The notes below the pieces were generated by a model. The model was given only the letters and a program-made list of their open reading frames with translations, ran no database searches and had not been told where the DNA came from. Shown piece by piece: positions 12,316 to 22,019 of a DNA stretch of 64,000 nucleotides. The stretch covers positions 18,046,267 through 18,110,266 of the forward strand of contig CM060072.1 in assembly GCA_030533445.1 (NCBI GenBank), in the 5' to 3' direction. Origin of the DNA: Cyprinodon diabolis (Eukaryota > Chordata > Actinopteri > Cyprinodontiformes > Cyprinodontidae). Every line of letters starts with the position of its first letter. Position 1 is the stretch's first letter. The translations under genes and the position numbers were made by a program.

Positions 12316-12965
12316 AGACCCCTATTTCATAATTCTGCTTCATTCTCTCTCTATTCCCCCACTCTGCAGAATCTGTTAGTTCAATCTCTAATATTATGCT
12401 CTCTCTGCTTTTTCTCATAGTAGGTTTGCCTCGTCTGTTCCTGTTTGGCAGCGACACCATCCTGGAGCGAAATATCAGCTGTGCTGCTACCATCAACAAC
12501 TTTGTTTCTAGATGTTGGAGATCGGCCTTTTTTCAGTGTAGTCCTGTTTCTCTGATTGTGACTGTCTGGATGTGCTCTCTTCATCCTCTGAGATGGGAGT
12601 TAGTTGGAGCTCGTCTGCCTGGCAGTGTGTTTCCTGGATGGGGCCGCTTTTTACGGTTGCTTTTGGTATCACTGCTTCTGTCTCCTTGAACCCCAGTCGG
12701 CCTCGGCAGATGGCCGCTCACACTGAGCCTGGTTCTGCTGGAGGTTTCCGGTTAAAAGGCAGTTTTTCCTCTCTACTGTCGCTATAAGCATGCTTAGTGT
12801 GAGGGATTGCATTCGAGTCAATGAGTCCATGCAATCAACTGGTTTTCCTTAGATATAAAACTTTGAATCAATCTAACTGTATGATCTAATGAACTGCAAA
12901 GTACCATGAGATGACGTGTTGTAAATTGGCACTATAGAAATAAACGGAATTGAATTGAATTGAAA
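12316..12965 (+). repeat. Interspersed repeat family A, copy 2
   Basis: The longest plus-strand copy of the family. It starts near 'ctatttcataattctgcttc' and ends 'ctatagaaataaacggaattgaattgaattga'. Copy 3 at 31299-31953 matches it in reverse along its whole length. Ending in a short GAATT-type tail suggests movement by a LINE-type mechanism. Confidence 0.8.
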
Positions 12966-13297
12966 GCATTTGCTGCTTTAAAGTTGTTGTTTTTTGGGGA
13001 ATGGGAGGATGGGTGTTAATCTATACTGTCTGTTGCTCAAACATTGCTTCTGAGAAACATCCACCTCTAATCTTACCCAAAGTGCTTTTGGTATTCTTTA
13101 TCAATTCTTCTCCTTTTTTATTTAAACCACAAATTAGGTCCTCAAAAATCAGTAGTCTGACATGGTTGGGGATACTGCCTAAAACTCTCAATTTAGAATC
13201 TGACTTGAAAATATTTATGTGCACAACTATTTTGGGTTTCAATGATTTACTATTATTAACTTAGTTTTGATGTTACAAGTGTTTAGCAAATTCCACT

Positions 13298-13648
13298 AAA
13301 GCTGCAACGAATGCTTATTTTGCAAATAAATCAATTATTTTTTAGATTCAATAATTAATTATTGAAAAGCTAAACTTTCCTCAATGAAGGCTTTTTATGA
13401 AATTAAACCACTTCAAACTAAAACTTTTCCACTTGAGAAGTTCTGGACAGAGCATATTGACAGACAATGTTTACATAGTTGATTTATATTTTTGGTATAA
13501 CTGATGCTCAAAGTGGGTTGCTCTGTCAGCTAAAGGTATGTTTTAGAGTCTATATACTCCATTTAATGATTAATCGATTAATAAATTAGCTGATGATTAT
13601 TTTAATAATCAATTAATCACAATAATCCAATTAATTGTTTCAGCCCTA
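13298..13648. mobile_element. Short TIR element (hAT-like MITE), copy 1
   Basis: The ends read AAAGCTGCAAC and, inverted, TTTAGGGCTGAAAC. The interior is rich in ATTAATCGATTAAT. The same order of blocks ('agcatattgac', 'ttggtataa', 'ttttagagt', 'ttgtttcag') recurs at 14570-14832 and 49313-49633. It has no coding capacity. Confidence 0.65.
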
Positions 13649-14380
13649 AATTCAACGGATACTTTTGTGAATTATGGTTCCTTTTCTTGTGATTTACAAG
13701 CATTTTTGACGACAAGCCAGTTGTTATTAAACACCATTTAAATTTTTTATTTAAAACCAAAATTGTTAAAAAAAAAGACATCCTTAAATCATGACTCTAA
13801 TATAAAATACAAGCTATTTTTCAGAGATTTTTCAGGAAATCTGTCTACCTTTCTCTTCTGGCACCTGGGTAATGGCAAAGTGAAAGATGTTATCTTATAG
13901 CTATTCCAGCGGGTGCATCTAATCCTGTAGATAAGCACACAAACAACAGGATCTATCACAGGCATATCAGTGTGATCTGATTTGAGGTTATGAAGATAGG
14001 AGCTTAAGCGGTTATCAACTGGCACATCCTAAAGACACTGCAGGTTCACAGAGATGAGGTTAAAGGGACTAACTGAATACCACAATGCTTAGGCATAGCT
14101 TTAGCAAATAGAATCATTAGAAACTCAGAAATGCAATACATGTTATAAGACAAGCTTATATCTACACTCTACATGCTGGTCACAATCGTTTTTTCAGGAT
14201 CACAGGGTTTTGATATAACTTTGCGGGAATTCCAAGCAGGACCAAAATGCTCAACCCAATCTGAAGACTTTAAGCAAAACAAGCTGCCAGAAACATGCAG
14301 ACAGAATACAAAAGTAGAGAAGGCAAGAGGGACAGAAATATTTTTGCAAAATACAAATGTTATACCATATGCTGTAGCAT

Positions 14381-15405
14381 GGGCGTAGGTTTGCAAAGGG
14401 ACCATAGGGACATGTCCCTACCAAAATTTTGACCTACTTTTTAAAAATTTATTTAACCTTTATTTTACCAGGAAGTCCCTTGAGATAAAATCTCTTTTTC
14501 GAGGGAGACCTACTTGTCCCTACAAAAAATTGTCCCTACCAAAAATTAGATGTGAATAACACGTTTATAATTTACAATACAGCGTTGTTGCAGCAGTAGA
14601 GGAGCTCTGGATGGAGAATATTGACAGACGAAAACATGTTTTATCTAAAATGGAAAATGTTTATCAATTTGTTTTGACAATTTTGGTATAATTCCTGCTC
14701 TAAGTGGGTCGCTCTGTGAGCTAAAGACATCTTTTAGAGTGTCTGTACTCCAGTTAATGATTAATTGATTACTACATTTGTTAACATTATTTCAATAATC
14801 AATTAATCTGATGAATTGTTTCATCCCTAAATAAAATACATGAAATGGGTTAAACAGTGTAAATACAGCATAGATGTAGAACTTGTAGAGTGAAGTTAAT
14901 ATATGAAATGCCCAGTCTCAGTTCCTCTTCTAGTTCCAATGCTCATGTAAATACAATATATTTATTTGGCGTCCCTTGAATCTATTATTTCGCTTTGTTT
15001 CATGATACCCCTTTGTTTCTGTTTAACTCTGCAAAAACTGCAATTATCTTCAAAATAAAAAAAAGTATAAATCCACATATAGCAGACATATTTAGACTAT
15101 ATTCTGTAAAATAGGCACAAATTTACCTACTGTCTTAGTCACTGGTAAATTAAAATGCAAACCTTTTCAAATTGGAAAAAAGTCCAAATTCCTTATTCAT
15201 CAGAGCCAGTTAAGCTTCAGACATTGATAAACAGCGTGTAGTGCTTATAAAATTTCGTTAAATGTAGCAAGAAATGCAGCTGTTCTCTTTGAACGAAATA
15301 CACCCTGATTTTCACGTCAAGCATAAATAAACGAGCATGCATATTTTTGACCAATGACATCAGACCAACAGTGTCCCTACCAAAGTTGAAATTAAACCTA
15401 TGCCC
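14381..15405. mobile_element. ~1-kb non-autonomous TIR element
   Basis: The left end GGGCGTAGGTTT (14381-14392) is mirrored by AAACCTATGCCC at 15394-15405. The string GTCCCTACCAAA recurs just inside both ends. No transposase frame is present. A partial copy of the 13298-13648 MITE lies inside it at 14570-14832, indicating nesting. Superfamily not assigned. Confidence 0.55.
14570..14832. mobile_element. Short TIR element (hAT-like MITE), partial copy 2
   Basis: This shares with 13298-13648 and 49313-49633 the blocks 'gagaatattgacagac', 'ttttggtataatt', 'gggtcgctctgt' and 'gaattgtttcatccctaaa'. The left end is missing or decayed. Confidence 0.6.
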
Positions 15406-17531
15406 TTGTGCTTTAGGTATGAATGGAGATAATAATGGTGCAATGAAATGCAGGAGGAAGAGCTGGCAGGTCACAAATGGTGATGAAGGAAATTCAGCGT
15501 TTAAGGGAAATTCAGAATTAAGAGACCCTCCATTCAGATCAATTTTACAGCATGTGTTTTACAACTATTTTTACAACTATAACTATATATTGTCATATCA
15601 CATTTTTGGGGCACCCAAATAGGTATTTTTATGAAGGATTCTTTATTATCCTTTTTAATCTCTGGAAAAAGAAAGTTAGTTGCACATATTACCACGAAGC
15701 CAGCAATCATGCATGAAGCCTGCTTAAATTTGGATTCCCATGCAACTGCTAAAATTAGAACTATTATTTTTATTATGATTCCTGAGTTTAACCGTGCCAA
15801 AGCAGCACTAAACTCGTAAGACAAATTTGCACATCACAAGTACACATGCTGAAGGAAATGCTTTCTAAATACGAAAGCATAACTTACCGATGGGGGCCTT
15901 TTACTAGCATGAGTGCAGTTGTGGCTCTGATTACATTTGGAAATCAGTGTCTCGCTGCAAATGAGAGGGAAAGTTAAGGGGAATTTTACATATCTGAGCA
16001 AAATGCAAATTAGGTCGTTCAATATGGCTGAAATGGCACAGCTCTGGGGTGACTGTGAGAATGGTGACATTTTAGTCATCTCCAAATAAAAAGCTCTAGC
16101 TGTGAAGACGGCAGCATTGGGAAAACAAAAACTGACATGACCCACTGGTCCCTTTATTTACCCTCTGTAACACTGTGGTCAATTCAAAAAAAGATTGCCT
16201 GAAGCAAATTATACTGGCAAATAGGCGACCAGTAATCATATGTCAGCAGGTCACTCGGTTGTAATTTATTCCTCGATAACGCTAACATTTATGCAGCCTT
16301 CAATGAGATTGAAAGTCCCACTTAGATCATTTACATGAATCATGGAATAAAGATACAGGCAAGAGTGGGTCAGAATATTGTATGACACTAAACGTAAAGA
16401 TAAATGTGAATCATTTTTGTTATTGGGTTTAAACCACCTCTTGGATTTGATCCTTCTTGATTTAAATACAACTAAATGGAGTCAATTTTTTTGTCTTTGG
16501 GTGAGTTTCAGAAATCTGAATCTTGTTGCTGTCCTTAAAAGTAGTTTTTGTGGCTGCCAATCATATTCATTACATGCCAAAGGTTTGCCTGGTTCAGTTC
16601 TGCTTCAGCTTTATTTACGTTTTATTACAGACAATTTCTTTCTTTTTCAAACACTCTGATTATTGACAGCATTCAACATGGACTCTATATAATAGTGAGT
16701 CGACCATGTCCTGCTGCTGCAAACCATCCAAAGAAATGACACTTCCAATTCCATGCTTCAACACTGTTAGGTGTTTTTCCTGAAGTTCCATATTAGGTTA
16801 AAATGAACATGCCCTCTGCTATCATGTTTAGACCTATTTGTCAACAAAACTTTATTCCAAAGATTCTGGCTTTTATTTTCTATCCCTCTTTAATCAGAAC
16901 TTTATGTTTTCTTCACAAAAAGCAAAACATTTCTCATTACATGCCGCTCATAAATCCCTTCTTTTCCTACAGAACAGTTAAAGATCCTGCTACAGGTTAC
17001 ATGATGATTTGTTAGGCTTTTTTGATACATATTTTTATGCATTTTGTTCGTAGAAGGAACTTGTTTGGAGGAGCAGTTGTTTAAAACAGCCTTTTCTTTA
17101 ATAGAGCCTTCATTTTAGAGACTTTTACGAGACTCAGAAGTTGCTATAATTTTCCCCATGTTCAAACCGTTCAAACTTTCTTCAAAGAATTAAGTATCAA
17201 TGTTCATCTTATGTGATATGCCTGTGTAATGTAAGCAGAGGTGGGTAAATTGGGTATAAAAAAATAAAAAATAAAAAGTCAATTGACCTGTCCAGAAAAT
17301 GGTAAATGGCTTGTTCTCATATGTTTTATCAAGTCCAAAGAAATACCCAAATAAAATATTTGTCATTTATCCATTCATTAATGTGATTGAGCTCTATTTT
17401 TAGCCTCAGCTTCTATGGGGCAGTCTGCCATACACAGAAAAAAATATTGCCAACATTTTTGGCATATTTAGTTACTTAAAAACTATTTTGTTCATGTTAG
17501 CAGGGTAGGACATACAGACACATACCGACAC

Positions 17532-17534
<3 letters not shown>

Positions 17535-17614
<80 letters not shown>
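17535..17614. repeat. (TA)40 microsatellite
   Basis: About 80 bases of uninterrupted TA. Such runs form cruciforms easily and are often mis-assembled. Confidence 0.95.
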
Positions 17615-17616
<2 letters not shown>

Positions 17617-19201
17617 TGGAATTAATTTCTTTTAAGACTTGCTAAGTTGCTAAATTATAATATTTAAACTTTCTTGAAAATGCCTTATGGTTGTTAACTT
17701 TGTTGTAGAAGTTATTCAACAGCTCTCAGTGGTGATGTCCGTTTACAGAACTTCTCTCAAAGCCATTTGGAGAAAAGTCGGCTGAATTTAAGAGCTTCGG
17801 TTGTCTTATTTTGAATGCAATGTTTAAAAAAACTGCTTGGCTTAAGACAACAAGAGGGTTTCTGGTTGTGCCATTTGATACTCCATTCAACAAAGTAATA
17901 CATTAATAAAAAACGTGATGGAAAATGTATTGACACAACATGTAGGATGGGTCAAATATATTTCTTTTATTAAGGAGGTGTATCTCTGTGGTTCCAGTAG
18001 TAACTCATCATTAAGCATGTAATGAATGCAAAGGAAAAGCATACACCCTTTTGAAAGGAAACAGACATTTAGCGTTGAATCTTAAGAGCTAAAAAAAGCT
18101 ATGTGAGTTTTGTGGAAAACTATGTCAAATTAAATATATTTGAACTGATAAATCCCAGCAGGTTTCTGACATCTCTGCCAGTCACACTGGTTAACGTAGA
18201 TTGGCTAAACGAACAACCATTAACAATTTTAAACTTTCATTCAATGCTCTAGTTTTTCCAGTAAACTAGTTTGTCCTAATCAGATCACTTTTTACATCTT
18301 TGTCCATAAATAGTCCAATCATAAATAATATGAAATTATTTACACATTTGCCAGCCATCTACTTGTTTCATGGCTCAATGGAGCAGAAAGCAATTTGTTA
18401 TGGCAAACATTGGAAAGGCACATTTGACAGATAATGACTGACACAAGTTCTTTTCACCTCCAAATAACATATTTCTCATAATCACACTGTTTCAAACTGT
18501 GCTTCTTGCCTTTAGCACCAAAACATCTAAAAGTCAGCTTTCATAGGACGAGTGCACCTTGCCGCACCACTGACTCTTTAGAACAGGGCCCAGAGACACC
18601 AATTTGTCAATTGACAGCAGTCAAAACTGACCAACATATAATAGTGTTTTGAGTAATGTGTGCTTTCACACATTTTTCTCTTTCTATTACTTACATCAAG
18701 CTCCTCTCTTGATACCGATGTTTCCTCTCTCCCCTTTACAAATGCAACACGTTCTAATTTAGGCTTCGTTAATTTTATGCAGCACGCCAAAAAAAAGGAA
18801 GGAGCATTTTGGGGCACACAATTTAGTCATAAAATCATGTTGCGAAATTCGCTGCCAAGTATACGGATAAATACAACTTTGAAAATATCTAGGGATTTTA
18901 AATATATTCAGCTGTAATGTTTGCTGTCTTTCTTTCTAAACTTTTTGATATCTGACAGTTTAGGAGAGTCTGCTATACTATTAAATTTGAGAAGAGAATC
19001 TAATCTAAACATCTCTCTCTATAACCAGGGACAAGATCCTAATTTTCTATTCATAAATGTAATCAGTAGTCTAATGTTATATTTACAAATAATCTGATAA
19101 TTCATGCAATAAAAAATTATCATTAATATGAATAAATCCAAATTTGCCAGGATTTTTAATAATTTGGGCTTTTGCTCTGTTTTTGCCCAAGCTTTGAATT
19201 G

Positions 19202-19205
19202 CCAG
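19202..19205. repeat. Target-site duplication, left (CCAG)
   Basis: CCAG immediately precedes the 5' LTR and is repeated immediately after the 3' LTR (31238-31241). A 4-bp duplication fits retroviral integration. Confidence 0.85.
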
Positions 19206-19796
19206 TGTAGTGTATTATTTGTCATAAATGATTAGAATAAAACAAGAATTAAAAGTTTTAAATGATTAAAGAGAGTTGTGTTCATGAATACATTTATGTA
19301 GGCCAAGAGGAGAAAAACAGAGCAATGAGTGTGTGTAACTGCTGCACCTGACTGTAAGAGGAAGAAAAGCACACGCATCTGCTGGAAAGCACAGGATTAA
19401 GGCCCTTAGTGATAAGAAAAAGCACCCTCATAAAAATGAAGTATTTGACATATCAAGGTTAACCAGCCCAGCAAAATTTGGCCATACAACTTGTGATAAA
19501 TAGAGTTGTTATTTTCAAGGCACAATGTGCAGTACTGATCCCAGAAGGGGTGATGCTTTGACTGAGACACAAAGAGGAACACTAGGCCAGACTGACATGG
19601 CTTAAAGTAGGGAAAGGATAAGTTTCAACATGTTTTTGACTAAACCGTCATAAGTTTCTGCATGGCCTGAGAGAGTGCTCTCACAAGTATGAGATGTGTC
19701 TATGAATGTTACCGTGTTTTGCAGATAAATATCAATGTGACCTTTACCAATGACTGAAATATGTTCTGAAGGGGGTTTTTCCACCGATAAGAAATG

Positions 19797-19803
19797 TATA
19801 AAA
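19797..19803 (+). promoter_or_regulatory. LTR TATA box
   Basis: TATAAAA lies in 'gaaatgtataaaagggagctgg', followed about 25 bases later by the probable transcription start near 19825. The same site sits in the 3' LTR at about 31020. Confidence 0.8.
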
Positions 19804-19868
19804 GGGAGCTGGTTTCACCATTTGTCAGCTTCGGCTCACCAGCGCTGTGTAAATATGTAGTGTTTAGC

Positions 19869-19874
19869 AATAAA
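19869..19874 (+). terminator. LTR polyadenylation signal
   Basis: AATAAA in 'gtttagcaataaactcactgg', 66 bases after the TATA box, as expected for a short R region. The functional copy would be the one in the 3' LTR, at about 31092-31097. Confidence 0.75.
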
Positions 19875-20018
19875 CTCACTGGACCTGGACTCAGCGGCCT
19901 CTGTCTAAATTTTTTGATCCTTGTTTGAGACTTTTTCTGCTTTTTAAGAACTTTGAATTTTTATAAAACTTAGCTTCAATTTTAAGTCGTCAAGAAGAGA
20001 ATTATAGGACGACATAAT

Positions 20019-20036
20019 TGGCGAGCCAGCCAGGAG
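20019..20036 (+). promoter_or_regulatory. Primer-binding site, tRNA-Arg
   Basis: TGGCGAGCCAGCCAGGAG starts 4 nt after the LTR. It is the complement of the vertebrate tRNA-Arg(ACG) 3' end (CTGGCTGGCTCG plus CCA) as I recall that tRNA, giving an 18-nt perfect match. This is where minus-strand DNA synthesis would start. Confidence 0.85.
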
Positions 20037-20125
20037 AAAAGCAAAAAGGGGACGTCGGACGATCTGCAGGCACCAGCTGGAAGGCGTGGAACCCCCAAAC
20101 GGGCCCAGAAATTCACCGGTTAAAG

Positions 20126-20131
20126 GTGAGC
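20126..20131 (+). promoter_or_regulatory. Candidate major splice donor
   Basis: AAAG|GTGAGC lies about 90 bases after the primer site. A second candidate, CCAG|GTACGT at 20315, is equally good. Either could supply the spliced leader for env and accessory mRNAs. Confidence 0.5.
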
Positions 20132-20537
20132 TAATTTGTTATAATTTTCTAAATTAGTGGGGAACCAGCCTCCGGCGACTGCTTGTGGGTGTCAGGCGTC
20201 ACAAAGCTCTTCTAAAAGAACCTAGTTTTCCAAATTTAATAAAGTAATTTCCAAATTTTATAAGAATTTATATAAGAATATGCCAAAGGCAGACTAAGCT
20301 GAGGAAGGGTCCAGGTACGTATGAATGTGTATGTATGAATGTATGTTTTAGGTGTTATTAATGTTTGTGTTAAACTGTTTTGTGTTTGGATTATTTTGTA
20401 AATAAGTTAAGCTTAACACGTGTTGTTCTGAGCGGATGATTGGTAAAGGGACAGATTGGTCAAAGCGTTTTGACATAGTCTGTGGAAGCCATAAAATCCG
20501 GAACCAATAGTGTACGCGTGTTACGTGAGGGTATCAG

Positions 20538-20750
20538 TGACTAAGGTAGTCAGGGTGCTCCACGAGAAGGCTTAAGTAGTCTTAAGGTAAAAGGTATTGT
20601 GCCACTGTAGGGAAACAGTGAGGAAAAGGTATTGAGAGGCTAAGCGATAGCCAGGCTAAGGGATAGCCAGAATATTACCGATTAAGCGATAATCGGAGAA
20701 TAGTACCGCTCGACCAACCGGAGGACGTCTATGCATTTCCAGTTATCTGG
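20538..20750 (+). ncRNA. Stem-loop cluster in retroviral leader
   Basis: Perfect small hairpins follow one another: 20538-20552 (stem TGACT, loop AAGGT), 20571-20586 (CTTAAG, loop TAGT), 20638-20652 (GGCTA, loop AGCGA), 20654-20668 (GGCTA, loop AGGGA), 20678-20696 (CCGATTA, loop AGCGA) and 20739-20750 (CCAG, loop TTAT). Three share an AGSGA pentaloop while the third of them has a different stem. This suggests a conserved RNA motif such as a packaging or dimer signal. Function is inferred. Confidence 0.5.
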
Positions 20751-21413
20751 TTGTAGCCGGGGGCAGCAGGGAAAAACGAAACAGTGAGGAAAAGGAAGTG
20801 CACTGTAAATATATATAATCATTTGTCTTGTGTGTCTTTGTTAGTGTGTCGAGTGAAAGAGTTGAGTGACTGAGGGGAAGTAAGGGGTGGGTGATATTAA
20901 TAAATAAAGATTAAAGATATAATAATAAATTAATAGAAGTAATTAGTACAGAATATAGTTAAAAAGAATAACCTGAAAATTAATAAGGATTGGAAAACAA
21001 AATTGATAACTGAAGGAAAAAACAAAAACAAAAAAACAAAAAACACTAGAGTTATGAGAATGAAATAAAAATAACAAAATTCCTAAATAAGATTGGAAAA
21101 AATTGTAAGCTTTATAAGATAAAGATATTATAAGTATATATTATTACAAACTATAGTCTACATAAAGTAAAATATATAAGGTATAAAATTAGTGAAAGTG
21201 CAAAATAAAATTACAAATTTGTTTTATTAAAGATTTTATCTCAAAATTGAAGAGATCTAAATTTAGGAAGTAAATTAACTGGAAAGAAACTAAAAGAAAA
21301 TAAACACGATCTGTATTGAAGAGAGCAGAACCAGTTAAGATAAAAATTAACTGAGGATTACAAAGACTGGTAAATAAGCACAGACCCTAAAGGTTAAGTG
21401 ACTGCTGATTGCC

Positions 21414-21944
21414 ATGGGAGCTAATGCGAGCAAACAGACCGAGGGGTTAACGCCTGCCAAACTGGTAATAATGACACACCCCTCCAATAAGCGCAAAATT
21501 CAAAAATGCATGACAGAATGGCATAAGATGACATCTGGAAGAAACCGTTGGCCTAAAGAGGGCAGCTTTGATCCTTCATGCTGTGACGAGGTTGAAGAAC
21601 AATTAAGAAATAAGGAAAAAAGGCGTGACCGAGTGCACTTGCATAAAAAACAGAAACATGCTGAACAGAGAGATATCCTGAGATATTTTAAAGTTGAACA
21701 TCAAAAGAGCCCAACAGCCCCTGACTACACTGATCATAAGCCACCACCCTATCGCCCTAGCATAGCAGGCCAGTACCCAGTAGTAGTAGAATCAGGGAGC
21801 AAGGGAAAGATTACTGGACAACTTAAATTAGTATTAGAAGAAGAAGAGGAAGAAATAGAAATAACAGAAGAAGAAATAAACAACACACCACAGACAGAGT
21901 GTAAATACCGTGATGGAGAAGACGATTGGGAGAGAACCCCATAA
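21414..21944 (+). CDS. gag: Gag N-terminal part (matrix), ends at in-frame TAA
   Basis: 176 residues starting MGANASKQ, a classic N-myristoylation start that would take Gag to the plasma membrane. Residues ~20-90 are basic (matrix-like). A PPPY late-domain motif within HKPPPYRP at about residue 109 would recruit the ESCRT budding route, and the C-terminus is very acidic. The frame stops at TAA 21942-21944, yet the same frame stays open without another stop straight into the capsid ORF at 22020. The stop therefore looks like a nonsense mutation splitting gag. The bases around it (TAAGTAAGG) also resemble a splice donor, so alternative use cannot be excluded. No homologue is named with certainty. 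Confidence 0.8.
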   Translation: MGANASKQTEGLTPAKLVIMTHPSNKRKIQKCMTEWHKMTSGRNRWPKEGSFDPSCCDEVEEQLRNKEKRRDRVHLHKKQKHAEQRDILRYFKVEHQKSPTAPDYTDHKPPPYRPSIAGQYPVVVESGSKGKITGQLKLVLEEEEEEIEITEEEINNTPQTECKYRDGEDDWERTP

Positions 21945-22019
21945 GTAAGGAGAAAAGCTCCCCATAGTCGTTCCCTACCCCCAGCACGTCGCAGGCATTC
22001 ACCATATCAAAGAGGCCCC

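Larger units (their letters stand above)
15406..19205. other. Gene-free stretch with (TA)n
   Basis: No supported gene. A pure TA array occupies 17535-17614. Other open frames (for example 15534-15824, 15834-16145 and 18660-18917) lack recognisable motifs. The retroviral insertion interrupts otherwise featureless DNA at 19205. Confidence 0.5.
19206..20014 (+). repeat. 5' LTR
   Basis: The LTR begins TGTAGTG and ends GACGACA (TG...CA ends). U3 covers roughly 19206-19825, R to about 19893 and U5 to 20014, inferred from the TATA box and poly(A) signal. It is repeated at 30429-31237 with a constant offset of 11223. Confidence 0.95.
20037..21413 (+). other. Retroviral 5' leader, long and structured
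   Basis: A 1.4-kb untranslated leader with no long open frame. It holds two good splice-donor candidates (20126, AAAG|GTGAGC, and 20315, CCAG|GTACGT). A cluster of short perfect stem-loops lies between 20538 and 20750, followed by an A-rich unstructured half. By analogy this is where packaging and dimerisation signals should lie. Confidence 0.75.

Noticed and set aside
19602..19784. 60-codon minus-strand frame present in both LTRs
   Set aside because: Identical because the LTRs are identical. Antisense within U3, with no sign of being coding.
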